Assembly (NCBI RefSeq): GCF_946886105.1
Contig: NZ_CAMPHV010000071.1
Coordinates: 1-17,533, forward strand
DNA length: 17,533 bases
Reading direction: 5' to 3'
Source of the DNA: an uncultured Pseudomonas sp.
GTDB taxonomy: Bacteria; Pseudomonadota; Gammaproteobacteria; Pseudomonadales; Pseudomonadaceae
Position numbers and translations under genes: made by a program. The notes beneath the pieces were generated by a model that saw only the letters and a program-made list of their open reading frames with translations, did not search any database and was not told where the DNA came from. Shown here in pieces: positions 6,623 through 12,151 of the stretch. Within the stretch, counting starts at the first letter, position 1. Every line of letters starts with the position of its first letter.

Positions 6623-6931
6623 ATGTACGAAAACACAAATGAAGTTCTCAAAAAAATTAAAAATCACTTTGAAGATAAATTTGGGGAAACATTTGAATTT
6701 TCAAGGAGTCGCTGCGACAGCTTTGCATCATACAAATCAAATAGCTATTTCTTTGATGTAATGGCCGCATTCATTCAGGCTCGTGTGCAAGCAGACTTTT
6801 CGACTCCAATCGACAAGCGAATTGATGAAGTTTTGGCAAAAGAAAAAATAGAGAAAGGCAAACATTACAAGCTAACTTCCAAAATCGTATCAGCACCAAT
6901 TCCAATTGAGTACTGTATTGAAGTAATTTAA
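6623..6931 (+). CDS. Hypothetical small cassette protein
   Basis: This 102-aa protein is charged and mostly soluble (MYENTNEVLKKIKNHFEDKF start; AKEKIEKGKHYKLTSK near the end). I do not recognise a family. The ATG at 6623 has GGAG 5 nt upstream, a better start than the in-frame ATG at 6605. It follows the DUF4160-like ORF by 52 bp with no recognisable attC between them, so the two seem to share one cassette and perhaps act as a pair. Its TAA lies 20 bp before attC 2. Confidence 0.7.
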   Translation: MYENTNEVLKKIKNHFEDKFGETFEFSRSRCDSFASYKSNSYFFDVMAAFIQARVQADFSTPIDKRIDEVLAKEKIEKGKHYKLTSKIVSAPIPIEYCIEVI

Positions 6932-6950
6932 AACCGCATTCGTGCATGCC

Positions 6951-7026
6951 TGCTAACAACTGGTTCAAACCGTTCGCTTCGCTCACTGGGACGGGCTAAA
7001 GCCCGCCCCTTAACCAAACGTTGAGG
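6951..7026 (+). other. attC site 2 (76 bp)
   Basis: R''-like TGCTAAC (6951-6957) and R' GTTGAGG (7020-7026). Between them are ACTGGTTCAAACCG, the GGGCTAAAGCCC hairpin and TTAACCAAAC, nearly identical to attC 1. It closes the first cassette; the bases after the cut (TTGAGG) belong to the next cassette head. Confidence 0.9.
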
Positions 7027-7195
7027 CTGTAGAAAAACCTCAAGGCTTATTCAAGAGCCTTGTCGTACACGAAATCTGGAGGAATTGAGCGAGATGAATA
7101 CGTTAGATTTCAAGAGAGACGCTGGTTTTTGGCTAAAAAACGACCAGAATTCCAGCCGCAAAATTTGCCATTTAGTTTTTCTACAGCCTCGTTAG
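7020..7195 (+). repeat. Shared cassette head, copy A
   Basis: This 176-bp block is 93% identical (164/176) to 7800-7975. Identity begins at the attC core GTTGAGG and ends at GTTAG, itself a core-like site, so both edges fall on integron recombination motifs. It contains two overlapping hairpins (7021-7043 and 7041-7062), a GGAGG ribosome site (7078-7082) and a 33-codon ORF (7094-7195). I see no canonical attC at its 3' end. Confidence 0.9.
7094..7195 (+). CDS. 33-aa leader mini-ORF, copy A
   Basis: It starts MNTLDFKRDAGFWLKN and ends ICHLVFLQPR. GGAGG lies 11 nt before the ATG, the best ribosome site in this cassette. The stop TAG is part of a GTTAG core-like site and lies 8 nt before the ATG at 7204 of the cargo gene, so terminating ribosomes could reinitiate there. 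The same frame is intact in copy B despite ten substitutions and no indels. The arrangement resembles ORF-11 at attI1 in class 1 integrons, which boosts translation of SD-less cassettes; a similar role here is inference. Confidence 0.55.
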   Translation: MNTLDFKRDAGFWLKNDQNSSRKICHLVFLQPR

Positions 7196-7203
7196 AGCTC
7201 TTT

Positions 7204-7722
7204 ATGCAGACGCACCGAAGTCGTGAATCCGTAGCGTTGGAAATGCTTCAAAAACCTGAGCTATTCCCAAGCTTGCCGAAAAGAAGCGAATATGACCGTC
7301 TGATTTGCTTGTGGCGAATCCCTTCATTTGAACCACACTCTTCTTGGTCACTGTATCGAGAAAGAAAAACTAATGAGCATTTTGTTAGACGCCTAGAGCA
7401 TGACCCACGTCGTGGCTTGCCTGCCAATATCTCCGATCCTCATGTATTCGGTTCCGAAGCACCTATTCCTGCCGAACTGGCGACTCAGATTGTTGAGCAA
7501 TTCGAAGGTCTAACTGTCCCAATGTTTCGCCGCCCTGCCTGGGTTGGCATGGACGGAGTGTCATTTGGCGCCCACATCGGGAATTTTTGGCAAAGCACTA
7601 CCGTGAACTGGTGGTCATCCTTCAGCCCAGAGTGGAAACCCCTGAACGAATTATTTCATGAGACCGTAGTTCAGTTAGATTCTCTGCTTCCCGCGAGTAC
7701 GCTACGTGAAATCGAGCTCTAA
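7204..7722 (+). CDS. Hypothetical cassette protein, 172 aa
   Basis: I do not recognise a family. The protein is soluble and Trp/aromatic-rich toward the C-terminus (WVGMDGVSFGAHIGNFW, then WWSSFSPEW), ending in an amphipathic segment LDSLLPASTLREIEL. I start it at the ATG at 7204, 8 nt after the mini-ORF stop. The frame extends upstream to a TTG at 7060, but that extension overlaps the conserved cassette head, and the equivalent frame in copy B is broken by TAA; the longer form is therefore unlikely. The ATG has no good SD of its own. The stop codon lies inside the R'' box of attC 3, as is usual for cassettes. Confidence 0.7.
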   Translation: MQTHRSRESVALEMLQKPELFPSLPKRSEYDRLICLWRIPSFEPHSSWSLYRERKTNEHFVRRLEHDPRRGLPANISDPHVFGSEAPIPAELATQIVEQFEGLTVPMFRRPAWVGMDGVSFGAHIGNFWQSTTVNWWSSFSPEWKPLNELFHETVVQLDSLLPASTLREIEL

Positions 7723-7806
7723 CAACTCGGTCAAGCGGACGCCCAAAGCCTGCGGCTTTTGGTTCCCTTCGCTGCGCTTCGGCGCCGCTTACCTCAAGCG
7801 TTGAGG
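7717..7806 (+). other. attC site 3 (90 bp, different type)
   Basis: R''-like CTCTAAC (7717-7723) and R' GTTGAGG (7800-7806). The inner arms GGTCAAGCGGACGCC and GGCGCCGCTTACCTC pair, with a long central imperfect hairpin between them. The sequence is unlike the TTCAAACCG/GGGCTAAAGCCC family of the neighbouring sites, so this cassette probably came from a different integron pool. Confidence 0.85.
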
Positions 7807-7975
7807 CTGTAGAAAAACCTCAAGGCTTATTCAAGAGCCTTGTCGTACGCAAAATCTGGAGGAATTGAGCGAGATGAATGCGTTAGATTTTAAGAGAGGC
7901 GCTGGTTTTTGGCTAAAAAATAGCCTGAATCCCAACCGCAAAATTTGCCATTTGGTTTTTCTACAGCCTCGTTAG
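7800..7975 (+). repeat. Shared cassette head, copy B
   Basis: Second copy of the 176-bp block at 7020-7195, with 12 substitutions and no indels; ten fall in the mini-ORF and two upstream of it. It retains both hairpins unchanged, the GGAGG site and the terminal GTTAGGT, which is a perfect GTTRRRY core. The following gene and attC differ from those of copy A. Confidence 0.9.
7874..7975 (+). CDS. 33-aa leader mini-ORF, copy B
   Basis: It starts MNALDFKRGAGFWLKN and ends ICHLVFLQPR. Compared with copy A it has seven changed residues and three silent codon changes, with the length kept. The TAG stop overlaps a perfect core site GTTAGGT and lies 7 nt before the ATG at 7983 of the membrane-protein gene. 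The GGAGG lies 11 nt upstream of the start. Confidence 0.55.
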   Translation: MNALDFKRGAGFWLKNSLNPNRKICHLVFLQPR

Positions 7976-7982
7976 GTATCAC

Positions 7983-8261
7983 ATGGAATCGTGGCCCCCC
8001 TTAATTTTCCGATTATCCATTTCACTGGCTTACGCATCTATCTCTCCAATCAGCAATTTGCTCGGTGGTGGAATCATGATGTTCGGCATACTTGTAAGCA
8101 TTCCTTTTCTGCCTGTCGCATGGATAGCTGGTATGTTTTTTGTGCAAACATTTGGCTCCGAAACTGCATATTTACCAGGTGCATTTTTTGCAATTTTTAT
8201 TCAATCCTTTCCACTCGCATGTTGGCTTGCCAGCAGTAGAAAGCCCGAGTTAAATACTTAA
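7983..8261 (+). CDS. Small cassette-borne membrane protein
   Basis: This 92-aa protein is strongly hydrophobic, with two to three predicted membrane segments (about residues 8-30, 33-56 and 64-83) and a short polar tail SSRKPELNT. I do not recognise a family. The start ATG at 7983 lies 7 nt after the stop of mini-ORF copy B and has no SD of its own (GTATCAC precedes it). The stop codon overlaps the R'' of attC 4. Small membrane proteins are frequent cassette cargo; function unknown. Confidence 0.65.
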   Translation: MESWPPLIFRLSISLAYASISPISNLLGGGIMMFGILVSIPFLPVAWIAGMFFVQTFGSETAYLPGAFFAIFIQSFPLACWLASSRKPELNT

Positions 8262-8332
8262 CTAGTGGTTCAAATCGTTCGCTTCGCTCACTCGGTACGG
8301 GCTAAAGCCCGCCCCTTAACCAAACGCTAGGG
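8256..8332 (+). other. attC site 4 with altered R' core
   Basis: R'' ACTTAAC (8256-8262) fits RYYYAAC. The body TAGTGGTTCAAATCG ... GGGCTAAAGCCC ... TTAACCAAAC matches attC 1 and 2. The R' box reads GCTAGGG (8326-8332), so the second base of the essential GTT is changed to C. The site may be inactive. Confidence 0.8.
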
Positions 8333-8345
8333 GCTAAGGAATAAT

Positions 8346-9716
8346 ATGCCAATTGAAAAACTAGAAATATCTGGATTTAGAGGATTCAGTCAAAAGCAAA
8401 GCTTGGAGTTCTCCATTCCAAATAAACAACCCGGAAGTGGTTTAACAATTATTACGGGAGCAAACAATTCCGGGAAATCCTCTATTATTGAATGTCTAAA
8501 AGCTAGAGGCGGCTATCAATCACCAAGTTTCACAGTTGGCGCGAGAAATTCTTCAGTAGATTTCGTTGAAATAAAATATTTTATTGATAGCAAAGAGGAA
8601 TCTGTATCCTCTTTGAAAAAAGGTAGTAGCGAAACAAAAAAGGATAAAGTAAACCAGAGCTTCCATATTTTCGTTCTGCCTTCTCGTAGGGCATTCAATC
8701 CATTCTTCGGTAAGGGAAGCCACTCAAGAGAAGACTATCTTAATAATAGCCAACTCTCTGCACAGAGAAGCTCAATGCTGGATAGCTTTCAATATCGCTT
8801 ATTCAACATCCTCGAAAACCAAGAAGCTTTCAATAAAATACTTCACAGAGTATTAACTTTTAAACCGGAATGGGCTATTGACCAGTCCGATCAAGGTCAA
8901 TATTTCCTGAAGTTCTACAGTGGTGATTTTTCACATACTAGTGACGGCATGGGAGAAGGTGTTGTTAGCATTTTTGCCATAGTTGACTCACTATACGACT
9001 CTAAGCCGGGTGATGTGATTGTTATCGATGAACCAGAATTGTCTCTGCATCCAGCACTTCAAAAACGAGTTTTTGAAGTGCTGAAGGACTTCTCTAAGGA
9101 TAGACAAATAGTCATCTCGACACATTCGCCTTATTTCGTAGATGTACCGTCAATCGTCAATGGCTCGAATCTAGTTAGAGTTGTCAATTCAGGTAAAGGA
9201 ACCGAAATCTTTCAGCTTTCAGCTGATGCCAGAGGAGTGCTTGAGAAATTATCGAAGGGTAATCTTTATAATCCTCATACATTTGGTCTTGATGCTAGAG
9301 AGTTATTCTTTCAAGAGGATGGCATTGTAGTTGTGGAAGGCCAGGAAGATGTTTTGCTATTCCCAGACATTGCAAGCCAGTTAAAAACGACTATATCCGC
9401 CTCCTTCTTTGGTTGGGGTGCTGGCGGCGCATCAAATATTGGTCATATTTGTTTCTTTCTTAAAAATCTCGGGTTTAAAAAAGTGGCAGCAATACTCGAC
9501 GGAGATAAAGCGGAAGAAATACCTGAGTTAGAAAGCAATTTCCCTGACTACCATTTTGTACACATTTGTGCAGAAGACATCCGCACAAAAAAGGCAAGGA
9601 AAGCAACAGAGGCAGTGGATGGATTGCTAGATGATAAGCGAATAATTAAGGATGAGTATAAAGAGCATACATCGCAACTTCTTGAAGAGCTTAATCAATA
9701 CATGGATAGCCCCTAA
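8346..9716 (+). CDS. OLD-family ATPase/TOPRIM nuclease (candidate anti-phage cassette)
   Basis: This 456-aa protein couples an ABC-type ATPase to a TOPRIM nuclease domain. Walker A is GANNSGKSS (38-46), the signature-like segment SDGMGEGVVS is at 199-208, Walker B VIVIDEP at 224-230 and the switch histidine STH at 258-260. The TOPRIM domain has the acidic VVVEGQED (E331) and LDGDK (D385, D387) motifs. Length and order fit stand-alone (class 1) OLD proteins; no UvrD-like helicase gene follows, so it is not a Gabija pair. The ATG at 8346 has AAGGA 6 nt upstream. It is the sole gene of its cassette, AT-rich, between attC 4 and the interrupted attC 5. OLD proteins are established in phage exclusion (P2 Old); a defence role here is inference. 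Confidence 0.9.
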   Translation: MPIEKLEISGFRGFSQKQSLEFSIPNKQPGSGLTIITGANNSGKSSIIECLKARGGYQSPSFTVGARNSSVDFVEIKYFIDSKEESVSSLKKGSSETKKDKVNQSFHIFVLPSRRAFNPFFGKGSHSREDYLNNSQLSAQRSSMLDSFQYRLFNILENQEAFNKILHRVLTFKPEWAIDQSDQGQYFLKFYSGDFSHTSDGMGEGVVSIFAIVDSLYDSKPGDVIVIDEPELSLHPALQKRVFEVLKDFSKDRQIVISTHSPYFVDVPSIVNGSNLVRVVNSGKGTEIFQLSADARGVLEKLSKGNLYNPHTFGLDARELFFQEDGIVVVEGQEDVLLFPDIASQLKTTISASFFGWGAGGASNIGHICFFLKNLGFKKVAAILDGDKAEEIPELESNFPDYHFVHICAEDIRTKKARKATEAVDGLLDDKRIIKDEYKEHTSQLLEELNQYMDSP

Positions 9717-9723
9717 CAACTGG
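9711..9723 (+). other. attC site 5, left part (interrupted by IS)
   Basis: CCCTAACAACTGG contains the R'' box (9711-9717) and the first bases of the left arm. The rest of the site resumes at 10263 with TTCAAACCG, so the attC was whole before insertion. The OLD gene stop codon lies inside it. Confidence 0.85.
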
Positions 9724-10262
9724 TATATGGACTCTCCCCACAAGTAGTGAGCAAAGCTTTTCTTTTGCACTTGTCGTCAGCGCGGTTGCATTCGTATATC
9801 CGGTCTTGTCTTGGGCTTTTTGCCCTGGCCATTCTCTAGTTCGCGCAGCGGGGGCCAAGCGTTCAATCGATCACGATCGATCAGTATTGTTATCGGCCTT
9901 GTTCCGCTGCAGGACTCGCCTGTTCGACAGTGCTGCTGCTCACCACAACCACCAGAAAACCATCACACCTTACTGATACCTCCGCCGTCAGGCGGGCCTT
10001 ACGCTTTGCCAGTCACCGCTAAAACGGCGCCACAGGTCTCATCACCCACTCGACCGACTCGGCCTGCTCCTGTATATATCGCTGGAACGCCTCCCGGTTC
10101 AGTCGCTTGCGCTGAATCACCTGGCCGGAACGGACACTCTCGGCAACCTGGTAAACGGACTTGGCCAAATCGACGGCAATACGTTTCATAACGGCTCTCC
10201 CAACGTTCAGTCACCCCAGTTCTTGGTATAGAACGGTGGCGCGGGGAGAGTCCATTACAGCA
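9724..10262 (-). mobile_element. Decayed IS1111-type (IS110 family) element inserted in attC 5
   Basis: Perfect 12-bp subterminal inverted repeats TGGACTCTCCCC (9728-9739) and GGGGAGAGTCCA (10243-10254) lie a few bases inside the attC junctions (9723/9724 and 10262/10263), the arrangement typical of IS1111 elements. No target duplication is evident. At about 540 bp it is far shorter than a complete element (about 1.4 kb), and only the transposase N-terminus remains, so most of the interior is deleted. It belongs in style to the IS1111-attC group known to insert into integron attC sites. Confidence 0.85.
10019..10189 (-). pseudogene. IS110/IS1111 transposase, N-terminal fragment
   Basis: The reading frame starts MKRIAVDLAKSVYQVAESVR, the conserved N-terminus of IS110-family DEDD transposases with the first catalytic Asp at D7. 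It continues to EWVM, then a one-base loss shifts the frame: the original would read on through E-T-C-G as in intact relatives, but the present frame ends after 56 codons. The start is near the right-hand inverted repeat, so the gene pointed left. No middle or C-terminal domain remains, so the element cannot transpose by itself. Confidence 0.85.
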
Positions 10263-10325
10263 TTCAAACCGTTCGCTGCGCTCACTGGGACGAGCTAAAG
10301 TCCGCTCCTTAACCAAACCTTAGGC
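10263..10325 (+). other. attC site 5, right part
   Basis: TTCAAACCG, the GAGCTAAAGTCC central hairpin (with paired changes relative to GGGCTAAAGCCC) and TTAACCAAAC continue attC 5. R' reads CTTAGGC (10319-10325), so the first base of the core GTT is C. Joined to 9711-9723 it restores a ~76-bp site of the common family. Confidence 0.85.
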
Positions 10326-10330
10326 CGCTC

Positions 10331-10864
10331 ATGTACCGACTCGGGCACTTGATAAACGGCGAATGGGCAGCTCACTCGCACCCCGCCATATTTAAATGCA
10401 AGGACCGCATCATCGCAGGGGTTCCCGGCAGTGATCCGGTGGTCTTTGAGCGCATGATTGAGTGCTTGGAGGCCCCGTATTACTTGCTCTATGTGCTCCA
10501 CACTCCACGCGGAGAGGCTCAACCTGGTCGGTATCAAAGCCCCGCTTTGTCCGCCTCGGATATTAAAAAATTTCTAGTTCAGTTTGGCCCATTCCTTTCA
10601 GCTGATGCCCGTTTTGATCTTTGGGTTCACTCCCCAGCGGACAATGGCACAGTTGTTTGGGATCGCCATGACCTGCTATTCGCTTATGGGCCGCTAGAGC
10701 AGTTCTCTACCACACTACGATCTCTTGGCTTCACCAACGGCTGCCCGTCGGTTCCCACACCGCACGAGCATCACTATCGAGCGGAGTTTGATCACCTTGC
10801 AAAGGTCTTAGTCACGACATTTGACTGGTCTTACTCGCCTCTTCGGCCAGAGGATGAACAGTGA
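10331..10864 (+). CDS. Hypothetical cassette protein, 177 aa
   Basis: I do not recognise a named family. The protein is soluble, with striking motifs EAPYYLLYVLHTPRGEAQPGRY, ARFDLWVHSPADNGTVVWDRH and PTPHEHHYRAEFD, ending FDWSYSPLRPEDEQ. Its well-ordered aromatic and acidic composition suggests a real, folded protein. The ATG lies only 5 nt after the attC R' box and lacks a ribosome-binding site, so translation may need upstream readthrough or a leaderless message. The gene is followed at once by the broken attC 6. GC is higher than in the OLD cassette, pointing to a different origin. Confidence 0.7.
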   Translation: MYRLGHLINGEWAAHSHPAIFKCKDRIIAGVPGSDPVVFERMIECLEAPYYLLYVLHTPRGEAQPGRYQSPALSASDIKKFLVQFGPFLSADARFDLWVHSPADNGTVVWDRHDLLFAYGPLEQFSTTLRSLGFTNGCPSVPTPHEHHYRAEFDHLAKVLVTTFDWSYSPLRPEDEQ

Positions 10865-10871
10865 GCCAGCG

Positions 10872-10884
10872 GTCTAACAACTGG
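10872..10884 (+). other. attC site 6, truncated after ACTGG
   Basis: GTCTAACAACTGG holds R'' (10872-10878) and the same first bases as attC 5, but the sequence then changes to GAATATTTG with no GTTRRRY partner before the next gene. The break is at the same internal position at which the IS1111-type element entered attC 5. Confidence 0.7.
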
Positions 10885-10991
10885 GAATATTTGTACACAC
10901 CAGACCAAGAGTACAACTACCAGCGCACAGATACCTGCCAAAATCAGTCACTAAAATCGATAACAATAAATGCCAGATGGAAAAATAACGC

Positions 10992-11297
10992 ATGAAAACT
11001 GCTATAGGGATCTTGATAACCCTGATTCTTACAGGCTGTTCGGAGTACAGCGCTGAAATAATCAATTATGGTATAGCTATGCTCAATAAACATCGGAAGA
11101 AGGTTCTTGAGATCGACAGATCGCCAATGGATCAATGGCACCAACGTATGTACTCATCTGAGATGGGCGCAGAAAAATTCAACGACTTTATTCGCAGACA
11201 ATACTGGTTTGCTTACCCAGGCTTACTACGTCTAGCCTTGGAACTTGAATTTGGCGAGGCATATGAGGCCTTTGCCGATGCGCGCGACGGCGTCTAA
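10992..11297 (+). CDS. Small predicted lipoprotein, cassette-borne
   Basis: This is a 101-aa protein with a short signal peptide (MKTAIGILITLIL) and a lipobox LTGC (C16), so the mature lipoprotein is about 86 aa and lies in the periplasm or at a membrane. The mature part is rich in charged and aromatic residues (MDQWHQRMY, FIRRQYWFAYPGLLRLALEL). No family is recognised. GGA lies about 11 nt before the ATG at 10992. The stop codon is inside the R'' box of attC 7, which marks it as a cassette gene, but the 5' side of the cassette lacks an intact attC. 10885-10991 holds nothing recognisable. Confidence 0.7.
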   Translation: MKTAIGILITLILTGCSEYSAEIINYGIAMLNKHRKKVLEIDRSPMDQWHQRMYSSEMGAEKFNDFIRRQYWFAYPGLLRLALELEFGEAYEAFADARDGV

Positions 11298-11302
11298 CAG
11301 CG
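11292..11302 (+). other. attC site 7, left end cut by IS remnant
   Basis: R'' GTCTAAC (11292-11298) followed by AGCG, then the left end of an IS1111-type element (TATGTGGACTC). No clear right half is seen; GGACGTTGTC at 11448-11457 could be a degraded R' end. Confidence 0.65.
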
Positions 11303-11430
11303 TATGTGGACTCTTCTCCCCATAAGTAGTGAATAGCGCTTTTCATCTACCACAGTCACCACTGCGGCTACATTCTTATATCCGGCCTTATCTTGGGCGT
11401 TCTGAGGTTCGTGCAGCGGGACCAAACGCG
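11303..11430. mobile_element. Left-end remnant of a second IS1111-type element
   Basis: TATGTGGACTCTTCTCCCC and the following ~110 bp (AAGTAGTGA, CTACATTCTTATATCCGG, CTTATCTTGGGC, GTGCAGCGGG) align throughout with the left end of the first element (9724-9860) but are more diverged. No right inverted repeat or transposase remains. The remaining stretch to 11602 holds no gene that I can support. Confidence 0.75.
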
Positions 11431-11602
11431 CTGCGCGTTGCTAAGCTGGACGTTGTCGTCGCAGTGTCGATTTACTGTGGGCCCATTCGACTATTGATGT
11501 ACAGGTAGCGGCCATCGCAGTAGTCAGCCGGAAATCCGGCTTCACCATAGCTGCTAACCTGTTGATCAATAAGGCAAGTTAACCGAAATCAAGGGGACTG
11601 TT

Positions 11603-12061
11603 ATGTCAGGTGAAACAGGTACGGCTCGCTTACACCGGGTGCTGCGGGCGCCAGCCGAGCGGATTTATAAAGCGTTTACGGACAAAAGCGCGTTAGAGCG
11701 CTGGCTCCCTCCGTATGGGTTTACGGGGACGGTCCACGAGATTGATGTTCGCGTGGGTGGCGGCTACAGGATGTCTTTCACCAACTTCGGTAGCGGAAGC
11801 AGTCATTCATTCAGGGTCGAATTTACAGAGTTGGTAGCCAATAAACGTATTCGGCACACGGATCGTTTTGATGACGAAAACCTTCCGGGTGAAATGCTCG
11901 TTTCGATCGACCTGCAAACGGTGTGCTGTGGAACGGATATCAATATTGTTCAAGAGGGGATTCCCTCGGTCATTCCAGTCGAAATGTGCTACCTGGGATG
12001 GCAAGAATCACTCGAGCAGCTTGCCAGGCTCGTTGAGGCAGATATTCCTGACAATGGGTGA
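11603..12061 (+). CDS. SRPBCC-family (AHSA1-type) protein
   Basis: This 152-aa soluble protein has the Aha1/activator-of-Hsp90-like START fold: the N-terminal RVLRAPAERIYKAFTDKSAL and LERWLPPYGFTG are hallmark, followed by strands GGGYRMSFTNFGSGSSHSF and a C-terminal helix GWQESLEQLARLVE. Such proteins bind hydrophobic small molecules; the ligand here is unknown. AAGGGG lies about 9 nt before the ATG. It is the first gene after the cassette array and IS remnant. There is no attC after it, so I treat it as chromosomal, although acquisition with the array cannot be excluded. Confidence 0.85.
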   Translation: MSGETGTARLHRVLRAPAERIYKAFTDKSALERWLPPYGFTGTVHEIDVRVGGGYRMSFTNFGSGSSHSFRVEFTELVANKRIRHTDRFDDENLPGEMLVSIDLQTVCCGTDINIVQEGIPSVIPVEMCYLGWQESLEQLARLVEADIPDNG

Positions 12062-12151
12062 GAGAAAACCGAGTAGCAACCTAGCCTAATAAAGTAGGGC
12101 CGGCGAGTGTCGTCGCTGCGGTCCGTTGAACGACCTTTGCCGGAGAAATTT

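Noticed and set aside
7060..7203. TTG-initiated 48-codon N-terminal extension of the 172-aa cassette protein
   Set aside because: It lies over the conserved cassette head; the same frame in copy B is broken by TAA, while the mini-ORF frame is intact in both copies.
9740..10190. Complete IS110-family transposase gene
   Set aside because: Only the N-terminal ~50 residues are recognisable, followed by a frameshift and a large internal deletion.
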